19,539 nt of DNA. It comes from DATJUF01 sp035524095. GTDB taxonomy: Bacteria; Desulfobacterota; Binatia; Binatales; Binataceae. This document shows, piece by piece, positions 7,054 through 13,013 of this stretch (positions are counted from its first letter, which is position 1; each line of letters begins with the position of its first letter). Below the pieces are notes generated by a model. It made no database searches. It was given only the letters and a program-made list of their open reading frames with translations, and was not told the origin of the DNA. The position numbers were made by a program, and so were the translations under genes. The DNA is taken from the NCBI GenBank assembly GCA_035524095.1, contig DATKPK010000250.1:1-19539 (forward strand), given 5' to 3'.

Positions 7054-7776
7054 TTGGATAGATATTTGGCGATCTTGCCGGCATTAAGCCTTGCCCTAGC
7101 GACTTTGCTGCCGGGAAGTGTGCAAGCTGTGGGAGATCATGAGGCCAACGCCGTCACGGCTATCGATATCGTGCTTGAGCCTGACGCCACGATGGTCAGC
7201 AAAGCCGAAGCCGATAACCAGCGCCTGTTAAAGGTTTTCCCGAAAGGCTTCGCCCTGGGCCCCGAGCATCATCCGCATATCTCATGTCTACAACGGTATG
7301 TTAGAACGGCAGATCTTCCGAAGGTATATGAGGCCGTTGAAGTAATCCTGGCTGAGGAAAAGCCAACTAGCTGGAAGCTAACAGCGTACAAGTACTATTA
7401 CATTCCGTGGAAGGACATTGGGCTGGCCGGGATTGTAATCAAGCCAACCGCCGAGCTCGTGGCGTATCAACAAAAGCTGATTGATGCTGTTGCGCCTTTC
7501 ACCGTCAAGAGCGGGACGGCAGCTGCGTTCGTCACCACAAAAGAAGATCCCGACATCAACCAACCAACTATCGACTACGTGGCGAGCTTCGTACCGGATG
7601 CAACGGGCGAGAAGTTCAACCCGCACGTGACTGTCGGCGTAGCCTCTCAAGCTTATCTAAAGAAGATGTTGAACGAGCCGTTTGAGCCTTTCACCTTCTC
7701 TCCAGTGGGGATGGCTGTCTACCATCTAGGCAATTTCGGGACGGCGCGCGCGAAGCTCAAAAGCTGGGATTTTTAG
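7054..7776 (+). CDS. Exported 2H-phosphoesterase-like (2'-5' RNA ligase superfamily) protein
   Basis: This 240-residue protein has an N-terminal signal peptide (hydrophobic residues 5-19, likely cleavage after VQA at 23-25). The mature part has the two-histidine signature of the 2H phosphoesterase superfamily: H75-I-S77 in HHPHISCLQRYV and H191-V-T193 in FNPHVTVGV, each preceding a hydrophobic strand. In this superfamily the two HxS/T motifs face each other and act on 2',3'-cyclic phosphates or related phosphodiesters. Export of this normally cytoplasmic fold is uncommon, and the substrate is unknown. The start is TTG, supported by TTGGAG 8 bases upstream; the ATG at 7046 is out of frame and stops at once. 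The upstream 210 bases (6844-7053) show no gene. Confidence 0.78.
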   Translation: MDRYLAILPALSLALATLLPGSVQAVGDHEANAVTAIDIVLEPDATMVSKAEADNQRLLKVFPKGFALGPEHHPHISCLQRYVRTADLPKVYEAVEVILAEEKPTSWKLTAYKYYYIPWKDIGLAGIVIKPTAELVAYQQKLIDAVAPFTVKSGTAAAFVTTKEDPDINQPTIDYVASFVPDATGEKFNPHVTVGVASQAYLKKMLNEPFEPFTFSPVGMAVYHLGNFGTARAKLKSWDF

Positions 7777-7879
7777 CAGGCTCCCGATTGCCATCGCGCA
7801 CGAAATTTTAAGTTCGGGTTTAATCGGCTCGACCTAAGTGAGCTGCGCTGCGCCCTCAAGCACACACGAGTGGAGGCCC

Positions 7880-7928
7880 GCGGACTCGAGTCCGCACAAG
7901 GTTGCAGGCAACGCCTATTGCGGACTCG
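7880..7928. repeat. Palindromic repeat cluster between convergent genes
   Basis: GCGGACTCGAGTCCGC (7880-7895) is a perfect 16-bp palindrome. It is followed by the small hairpin GTTGC-AG-GCAAC (7901-7912), and GCGGACTCG recurs at 7920-7928. The segment lies between the convergent 2H-protein and Rrf2 genes. Bases 7883-7897 match 994-1008 at 13 of 15 positions, suggesting relation to the repeat near 969. No T-run makes it a clear terminator. Confidence 0.5.
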
Positions 7929-7947
7929 TCTGCTTCGCTCTGTCCAG

Positions 7948-8406
7948 CTAAATCGAATACTGCAAGGCTTCGCGGCCAAGGGCGGTCACTTGCGAGCGCT
8001 TAGCGACGTCGGCGAGAGTGGTCGAATCGAGGATGCGAGCGGTGGTGTCGCGCACGTCCTTCATCAAGATACGAATGCCGCAGGTGCGCTCGTCCTTGCA
8101 CTCTTCGCAGCGTTCATAGGAGGTTTTGCTGACGCAGGGGAGGGGAGCAAGAGTGCCCTCGATCATACGCAAGACCTGGCCGACGCTAATCGCCGAGGGC
8201 GGCTTGTTAAGCGCATAGCCGCCGCCTTTGCCCTTTTTGCTGCGCAGAATGCCGTGGTTTTTTAGCTCGAGCAGAATCAACTCGAGGAAGCGCTTGGGAA
8301 TCCGTTCACGCTCGGCGATATCCGAGATGAGCATCGCGTCTTTGCCGTATTCCTCAGTGAGAACCAGCAGGGCCTTGAGCGCGTATTTCGATTTACGAGA
8401 GAGCAT
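7948..8406 (-). CDS. Rrf2-family transcriptional regulator with a four-cysteine cluster
   Basis: This 152-residue Rrf2 regulator begins MLSRKSKYALKALLVL, the standard family opening. A winged helix-turn-helix follows (DIAERERIPKRFLELILLELKNHGIL) and a GGGYALNKPP wing at 61-70. Cysteines C91, C100, C103 and C109 sit where IscR, NsrR and RsrR carry Fe-S ligands, so it may sense iron-sulfur status, NO or redox state. The spacing (8, 2 and 5 residues between) is not exactly that of IscR, and no isc genes are nearby, so IscR itself is not claimed. It lies 87 bases after the acyl-CoA dehydrogenase on the same strand, with a candidate promoter and operator in the gap. The ATG has AAAGG directly adjacent, an unusually short spacing. 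Confidence 0.9.
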   Translation of the reverse strand: MLSRKSKYALKALLVLTEEYGKDAMLISDIAERERIPKRFLELILLELKNHGILRSKKGKGGGYALNKPPSAISVGQVLRMIEGTLAPLPCVSKTSYERCEECKDERTCGIRILMKDVRDTTARILDSTTLADVAKRSQVTALGREALQYSI

Positions 8407-8436
8407 CCTTTGGAGCCGATAGCCTCGATGGTTAGA

Positions 8437-8468
8437 TTTGCGCGAGCATCCGATTGAAGTCGCGCAAA
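8437..8468 (-). promoter_or_regulatory. Inverted repeat, candidate Rrf2 autoregulatory operator
   Basis: TTTGCGCGA (8437-8445) and TCGCGCAAA (8460-8468) are perfect 9-bp complements around a 14-base spacer, 31 bases before the Rrf2 ATG. A TATACT -10-like hexamer read leftward (8491-8486) lies just upstream, placing the repeat in the early transcribed region where a repressor could block. No T-run follows, so a terminator for the dehydrogenase gene is less likely. Confidence 0.4.
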
Positions 8469-8493
8469 CCCTATCTGATCGCTAGAGTATAGC

Positions 8494-9642
8494 TCAAATC
8501 CGGTTTCGCGACAGCAATCCGCGCGCGATGACCAAAGCCTGGATTTCGTTGGTACCCTCGCCGATCATCATCAGCGGAGCGTCGCGATAGAAGCGTTCGA
8601 CGGGAAACTCGGCCATATAGCCATAGCCGCCGAGGACGCGCAGAGCGTCCAGGGTCATCTTGGCGCAGGCCTCGGAAGCGAAGAGTTTGGCCATCCCGGC
8701 CTCGACGTCGCAGCGTTCTCCCGCGTCTTTTTTGGTGGCTGCGTGCTCGACCATCAGGCGCGCCGCCTGCAACCGCGTACCCATATCCGCGAGGAGCAGT
8801 TGCACGGCCTGATGCTCGCCGATCGGCTTGCCGAAGGCGGTGCGTTGCTGGGCATAGCCGATCGCATTGTCGAAGGCCGCCTGGCCGACGCCGACAGCGC
8901 GAGCGGCAACGTTGATGCGTCCGACTTCGAGCGCACTCATCACCTGCTTGAAGCCCTGGCCCTCGGCGCCGCCGATCAGATTATCTTTAGGAACTTGCAA
9001 ATCCTCGAACTGCACTTCGCAGGTGTCGATGCCTTTATAGCCAAGTTTCTTGAGCTGGCGGCTGACGGTCGGGCCGGTGTCGTTTTTCTCAACGGCGAAC
9101 ATTGAAATACCGGCATAGGCCGGCTTGGCCTTGGGATCAGTCTTGGCCGCGACGGCGAGCATCGTGCCGTAACGCGCGTTGGTGATGAACATCTTGCTGC
9201 CCGACAGGACATAGTTGTCGCCGTGTCGATTTGCCGTGGTCTTGATCGATTGCACGTCACTGCCGGCGTGAGGCTCGGTCAGCGCGAGTCCGCCACGTTT
9301 TTCACCGGCGGCCATGGCCGGCAGAAAGCGCTTTTTCTGCTCGTCGGTGCCGTGATTCGCGATGATGTAGCCCATGATCAGGTGGCTGTTGATGACACCG
9401 GCGAGGCTCATCCATCCGCGCGAAAGCTCGGCCATGATGCGCGCGTAGCTGACGAAACTGAGGCCGAGGCCGCCATGCTCTTGCGGAATCGTTGCGCCGA
9501 AGAGGCCGAGTTCCTTCATCTTGGCGACGAGCGCATGCGGGTAGGCGTCCTCATGTTCGAGGTCGCTAGCGATAGGAATCACGTCGCGGTCGACGAAGCG
9601 GCGCACCGCTTCGACAACTTCCCGGTCGTAAGCTTCATCCAT
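8494..9642 (-). CDS. Acyl-CoA dehydrogenase family protein
   Basis: This 382-residue flavoenzyme is of normal family length. It introduces a trans double bond into an acyl-CoA and passes electrons to electron-transfer flavoprotein. Signatures are LALTEPHAGSDVQSIKTTA (FAD/substrate loop), SGSKMFITNA, GYKGIDTCEVQFEDLQVP, the RTAFGKPIGEHQAVQ FAD-contacting segment, VLGGYGYMAEFPVERFYRDA and IGEGTNEIQ, whose Glu362 is the catalytic base position of medium- and short-chain enzymes. The chain-length or ring substrate cannot be assigned. The ATG has AAGGA 9 bases upstream. No ETF, thiolase or enoyl-CoA hydratase gene is adjacent. The only same-strand neighbour is the downstream Rrf2 gene. Confidence 0.93.
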   Translation of the reverse strand: MDEAYDREVVEAVRRFVDRDVIPIASDLEHEDAYPHALVAKMKELGLFGATIPQEHGGLGLSFVSYARIMAELSRGWMSLAGVINSHLIMGYIIANHGTDEQKKRFLPAMAAGEKRGGLALTEPHAGSDVQSIKTTANRHGDNYVLSGSKMFITNARYGTMLAVAAKTDPKAKPAYAGISMFAVEKNDTGPTVSRQLKKLGYKGIDTCEVQFEDLQVPKDNLIGGAEGQGFKQVMSALEVGRINVAARAVGVGQAAFDNAIGYAQQRTAFGKPIGEHQAVQLLLADMGTRLQAARLMVEHAATKKDAGERCDVEAGMAKLFASEACAKMTLDALRVLGGYGYMAEFPVERFYRDAPLMMIGEGTNEIQALVIARGLLSRNRI

Positions 9643-10011
9643 TAGACGAGGTCCTTATCTGAGACATAGCAAGGTTCCCGGCGGCCATCAGAAGACATCA
9701 GGAGCGTCGGCCAGACTATCAATGGATGCGCCGACTCGCCAATCGCAGAGAGGCATCGGAAATCGGTGCTGCGCACAGAGTGGAATGGGCCGCGGAAATT
9801 TGTTGCGGCAAGGTTACTTCGTGGCTATTACGAGCGGGGCTTGGCGGTGGCCACCCAACTTGATAGTGTAGCGGGTAACTAAGCGTCAGATTGACGCAAA
9901 CTCACCGCTTGCTCACGAGCGTCAACCACGTCTCTTAGGTCATCCTTGTCAGATGGCCTGGCGTGGTTAAACGCGGCATCGGGAGCGCAGGCTGGCAAGA
10001 GGAACGATCCG
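9643..10011. other. Divergent regulatory region between the acyl-CoA dehydrogenase gene and nadA
   Basis: No gene is supported in this 369-base gap. It holds TAGT-N10-ACTA (9864-9881) followed at once by the perfect inverted repeat GCGTCA-GAT-TGACGC (9883-9897), and GCGTCAA recurs at 9920-9925. A weak + strand promoter-like pair is TTGCGG and TATTAC in the 9800-9830 area. An in-frame extension of nadA back to 9946 exists but lacks a ribosome site. Confidence 0.45.
9864..9897 (+). promoter_or_regulatory. Candidate NrtR operator upstream of nadA
   Basis: Two adjoining symmetric elements, TAGT-N10-ACTA (9864-9881) and the 15-base repeat GCGTCA-GAT-TGACGC (9883-9897), lie about 115-150 bases before the nadA ATG. 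NrtR repressors bind palindromes upstream of NAD-synthesis operons, and nrtR is the next gene, so one of these is the best local candidate. The motif varies by lineage and I cannot match it to a known consensus. Confidence 0.3.
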
Positions 10012-11019
10012 ATGAACCTGAACGAAAATGTATCCGGCGCCGATCTTTTCGCCAAACTGAACGTGCTCGATCGTGAAGGTTATAGCGCTGAGGCTTGCTA
10101 CCGCTATGCGCGCACGGTCAATGAAATCAACGAATTAAAACGCGAGCGTAATGCGATCGTGCTGGCACATAACTATCAGCGGCCTGAAATTTTTGAGGTG
10201 GCGGATTTTATCGGCGATTCGTTCGAGTTGGCGCGCAAGTCGCAGGAGGTCGAAGACGCCGACCTTATCGTGTTTTGCGGAGTTCATTTCATGGCCGAGA
10301 CGGCCAAGGTCTTCAATTCCGAGCGCACGGTGCTGCTACCAGATATGCGCGCGGGATGCTCGCTGGCGGAGAGTATCAATGCCGATGACCTTGCAGAGCG
10401 GCGGGATGAGTTGCTGCGGCTGTACCCGGACCTGAAAGTTATCTCGTACGTCAACTGCACGGCGGACGTGAAGGCGCTGTCGGATGCCTGCTGCACGTCA
10501 GCGAATGCGGCGAAGGTGGTCAACGCGATTGAGTCGGACCACATACTTTTCGTGCCGGACCAGAATCTCGCCAATTATGTGCAGACCCAGACCGATAAGC
10601 AGATTATTTCGTGGGACGGCAACTGCTACGTGCATCATCAGATAACTGCCGAAGAGGTGATGAAGGCGCGAGACGCGGTGCCGGGGATTGTCGTGATCGC
10701 TCATCCGGAATGCCGCAAGGACGTGATTGGAATCGCGGATGCGGTGCTCTCGACCAGCGCGATGATGCGTTACGCGCGCGAAAGTCCGGCGACCAAATTC
10801 CTGGTCGTAACAGAGTGCGGGTTGTCCGATCGGCTATTGATGGAGGTTCCGGACAAGCATTTCTACAAGGCCTGCAAGCTCTGCCGCTATATGAAAATGA
10901 TCACGCTCGATGGCGTGCGCGACGCGCTGACCTATCGCCGCTACGAAATCGTCCTGCCGGACGAAGTGCGCGAGGGAGCAAAGCGCGCGCTGGAGCGGAT
11001 GCTCGAATTGGGCGCCTGA
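10012..11019 (+). CDS. nadA: Quinolinate synthase A
   Basis: This 335-residue enzyme condenses iminoaspartate with dihydroxyacetone phosphate to quinolinate, the second step of de novo NAD synthesis in the cytoplasm. The three [4Fe-4S] ligands are visible with the family spacing: C116 (RAGCSLAES), C205 (GNCYVHH) and C291 (CKLCRYMKMITLD). Other hallmarks are VLAHNYQRPEIFEVADFIGDS, FCGVHFMAETAK, CCTSANA, HPECRKDV and a late TECGLSDR. The ATG at 10012 is chosen for AGAGGA 8 bases upstream. nadB and nadC are not in the window. Its stop overlaps the nrtR start (TGATG), so enzyme and repressor are translated together. Confidence 0.96.
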   Translation: MNLNENVSGADLFAKLNVLDREGYSAEACYRYARTVNEINELKRERNAIVLAHNYQRPEIFEVADFIGDSFELARKSQEVEDADLIVFCGVHFMAETAKVFNSERTVLLPDMRAGCSLAESINADDLAERRDELLRLYPDLKVISYVNCTADVKALSDACCTSANAAKVVNAIESDHILFVPDQNLANYVQTQTDKQIISWDGNCYVHHQITAEEVMKARDAVPGIVVIAHPECRKDVIGIADAVLSTSAMMRYARESPATKFLVVTECGLSDRLLMEVPDKHFYKACKLCRYMKMITLDGVRDALTYRRYEIVLPDEVREGAKRALERMLELGA

Positions 11020-11864
11020 TGATGACGGCTGCGGCGGTGGAGAATCTGGCGCGGCCGGTCAGGCTGGCGCGGCCAAAACTGGCGGTCGATACGGTATTGT
11101 TCGCGCTCGAAAGCGGGCGGCTCAAGAGCTATCTAGTGCAACTGAAGCTAGGGCCGGTCGCCGGGAAATGGGCGTTTCCGGGGGGCCTGGTCCGCCGCGG
11201 AGAGTTGCTCGACGACGCAGCCAGACGGGAGCTCGAGAGTGCCACGGGCCTGCGCGACAAATGGGATCAGAAGAGCCTCACGATCGCAGCCTCAGAGTCT
11301 TTAGGCAGCCGGTTCGCCGACTCGGAGTCTCAGTCCGGATGCTCGCAGCCTCGCACCGGCACGGCCTCACAGGCTCGGCCTATGCGGCTGCACGACCTCA
11401 CAGGTTCGGCCTATCTTGAGCAATTATTTACGTTCGGGGACCCCTCGCGCGATCCGTTTGCGCACGTCGTATCGGTCGCTTACATGGCACTGACGGACGA
11501 CCCATCGAGGGTCAGTGCGTGCTCCACCAAGTATGCTAATGGGCAGTGGTATGAGGTCACCGCGCTGCCGCCGCTGGCCTATGATCATGCACTGGTGGCC
11601 GATTACGCGCTCAATCGCTTGCGGGCCAAGTTGACCTATACGAATATCGCGGCCCATCTGCTGCCACCAAGTTTCACCTTTGCCGAACTGGAAGAGCTTT
11701 ACGCTAGTATCCTTGAGCGTCCGCTGGACCGCCGGAACTTTCGCCGGCGGATCATGGCGTCGGGATTGCTTCATCCATTAGGTAAGATGCGGCGCGGAGC
11801 CCATCGGCCGGCTAGCCTCTATAGCTTTGTCCAGCGCAGCTTACAAATGATCGAAATGCTATAG
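11019..11864 (+). CDS. nrtR: NrtR-type NAD biosynthesis repressor (Nudix plus winged helix) with an in-frame insertion
   Basis: This 281-residue protein has an N-terminal Nudix domain (about 20-200) and a C-terminal winged helix (about 205-281) with the NrtR wording LTYTNIAAHLLPPSFTF, ELEELYASILERPLDRRNF and GAHRPASLYSF. NrtR proteins sense ADP-ribose-type NAD metabolites with the Nudix domain and repress NAD-synthesis genes; the overlap with nadA supports this. The Nudix box at 56-78 keeps the G, E62 and R70-E71 but has Ser74-Ala75 in place of the two catalytic Glu, so hydrolysis is unlikely. Residues 81-131 are an extra repeat-rich segment between TGLRD and YLEQLFTFGDP, which are normally adjacent, so the protein is about 50 residues longer than usual. 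The reading frame is intact throughout. ATG codons at 11019 and 11022 both fit. Confidence 0.9.
   Translation: MMTAAAVENLARPVRLARPKLAVDTVLFALESGRLKSYLVQLKLGPVAGKWAFPGGLVRRGELLDDAARRELESATGLRDKWDQKSLTIAASESLGSRFADSESQSGCSQPRTGTASQARPMRLHDLTGSAYLEQLFTFGDPSRDPFAHVVSVAYMALTDDPSRVSACSTKYANGQWYEVTALPPLAYDHALVADYALNRLRAKLTYTNIAAHLLPPSFTFAELEELYASILERPLDRRNFRRRIMASGLLHPLGKMRRGAHRPASLYSFVQRSLQMIEML
11259..11411 (+). repeat. Repeat-rich in-frame insertion within nrtR (about 51 codons)
   Basis: By comparison with the usual NrtR order, these 153 bases are additional. They are rich in Ser, Gln, Arg and Ala codons, unlike the flanking domain. They contain a near-palindrome GACTC-G-GAGTC (11319-11329 area), copy B of the dispersed repeat (11293-11324, related to 969-999), and both or most of a 24-base tandem duplication (11360-11383 and 11391-11414). 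The exact ends are inferred from family knowledge and could shift by a few codons. Confidence 0.6.
11360..11414 (+). repeat. Two copies of a 24-base repeat, 31 bases apart
   Basis: Copies at 11360-11383 and 11391-11414 differ at 2 of 24 positions and share CCTCACAGG and TCGGCCTAT. The 31-base period is not a multiple of three, so the copies are read in different frames: the second encodes HDLTGSAY in nrtR, while the first encodes TASQARPM. Confidence 0.8.
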
Positions 11865-11899
11865 TCGGGCGCTGTAAGGGTCGGCGGTAGGGGATAGTC

Positions 11900-12298
11900 A
11901 TGGCTATGCGTAGCATGAGACGAAGCGGGATGCTGGCTGGCGGGGTAGTAATCGGCCTGCTGGCCTTTGCTGCTTTGGCGGTCTATGAGGTGCGAGCGCG
12001 AGGATCGTCACCGGCGGATGGCCTGACGCTCGATCCTAACCAGTTCGAGGGCGATACGCAGCTGGCCTACGAGGCGGCGCAGAAGCATCCGCAGTTGCTG
12101 GCGCAGCTTCATTGCTATTGCGGCTGCGAGGAGCATGAAGGCCATCGGAATCTGCTCGATTGCTTTCGCACGGATCATGGCGCCGGATGCCCGACCTGTA
12201 TCGGCGAGGCGATTATGGCGGCGCAGATGTCTGAAGGCGGCTCGCCGGTCGAGCAGATTGCCGATGCGTTACGCAGGCAATTCGGGAATGGAGACTGA
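11900..12298 (+). CDS. CYCGC-motif membrane-anchored or exported protein
   Basis: This 132-residue protein has one hydrophobic N-terminal segment (about residues 10-28) after a basic start, so it is an inner-membrane-anchored or exported protein. The outer domain has the cysteine pattern of the PCYCGC-motif family (Pfam PF13798-like): C72-Y-C74-G-C76, then a conserved HRNLLDCF with C88, and CPTC with C97 and C100. Here His71 replaces the usual Pro. Six cysteines suggest metal or heme-type binding or redox chemistry, but the family has no established function. The ribosome site AGGGGA precedes the ATG by about 5 bases. It starts 35 bases after nrtR and ends 3 bases before the DedA gene, so the two are surely co-transcribed. 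Confidence 0.8.
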   Translation: MAMRSMRRSGMLAGGVVIGLLAFAALAVYEVRARGSSPADGLTLDPNQFEGDTQLAYEAAQKHPQLLAQLHCYCGCEEHEGHRNLLDCFRTDHGAGCPTCIGEAIMAAQMSEGGSPVEQIADALRRQFGNGD

Positions 12299-12301
12299 AA
12301 T

Positions 12302-12919
12302 TTGGCCCTGCTGGTCTCGCATTACGTCGAGCATTTCACTTATGCGGGCTTGTTCCTGATCTTGATCCTGTGCGGGCTGGGACTGCCGGTACCGGAGGAC
12401 GTGGCGTTGTTGGCGGGCGGATTCCTGGCCCATCGCGGGGTAACGCAGTATCCAATCACACTCGCGGTCTCATTCGTCGGCGTGATAGCCGGGGACAACA
12501 CGCTTTACTATGTCGGGCGCAAATTCGGTTCGACTTTTATTGCCTATCTGGGTCTCGGGCGGCCGAAATCGCAGCGTCAAATCGAACGGCTCAAGGGCTT
12601 TATGGCACGCAATGGCCATATGGCGATCTTCTACGGGCGCTTCGTGGCGGGGCTGCGGGCACTGATCTATCTGACGGCGGGGTCGCTCGGTGTCGTCAGT
12701 CCGGTACGATTCTTCATTTACGATAGCCTAGGGGCCGTGATTTCAGTGCCGATTGTGGTTTCGCTCGGCTACCTATTCGGTTCACAGATCGAAACGATCA
12801 TTCACTATCTTGGCGGTTTCGAGAATATCATCTGGATTGTCGTGATCCTGTCGCTGCTGCTCTATGGCACCCGCCTGCTGACTTCGGCCTCGCAGGAACG
12901 TGACGCCGGCTCAACCTGA
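12302..12919 (+). CDS. DedA-family integral membrane protein
   Basis: This 205-residue polytopic membrane protein of the DedA/SNARE-associated family shows GLGLPVPEDVALLAGGFLA (re-entrant loop with the acidic residues), GDNTLYYVGRKFG, the FYGRFVAGLRALIYLTAGSLGV arginine motif and two C-terminal helices. DedA proteins are linked to undecaprenyl-phosphate or phospholipid flipping and to envelope homeostasis; the substrate here is not known. The start is TTG with GGAGA 7 bases upstream, lying inside the end of the previous gene. The 3-base gap to the CYCGC-motif gene suggests a joint envelope role. Confidence 0.9.
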   Translation: MALLVSHYVEHFTYAGLFLILILCGLGLPVPEDVALLAGGFLAHRGVTQYPITLAVSFVGVIAGDNTLYYVGRKFGSTFIAYLGLGRPKSQRQIERLKGFMARNGHMAIFYGRFVAGLRALIYLTAGSLGVVSPVRFFIYDSLGAVISVPIVVSLGYLFGSQIETIIHYLGGFENIIWIVVILSLLLYGTRLLTSASQERDAGST

Positions 12920-12980
12920 AAAATCACTGCGGCGGCCCGGCGACCGGAGCATCACCTGAGCGGGTCGAGAATCGTGTTCT

Positions 12981-13013
12981 ATGAAATCGTTACTGGATGA
13001 GCTCCGCAGGTGA
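12981..13013 (+). other. Ten-codon upstream open frame ending at the kinase start
   Basis: ATG at 12981 opens MKSLLDELRR and its TGA (11 codons in all) overlaps the kinase ATG at 13013 as TGATG. There is no clear ribosome site for it. It could couple translation to the kinase, whose own Shine-Dalgarno is weak, or be chance. Confidence 0.25.

Noticed and set aside
9724..9749. 26-base similarity to 17991-18016 (21 of 26, sharing CGCCAATCGCAGA)
   Set aside because: A 13-base exact core is expected about by chance between two sites in a window of this size, and no structure supports it.
9946..10011. In-frame N-terminal extension of nadA
   Set aside because: No ribosome site at the upstream start and no family similarity; the ATG at 10012 has a good AGAGGA site.
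10611..11018. Open frame running into nrtR from inside nadA
   Set aside because: It overlaps the well-conserved nadA in another frame and has no homology; nrtR starts at the ATG overlapping the nadA stop.
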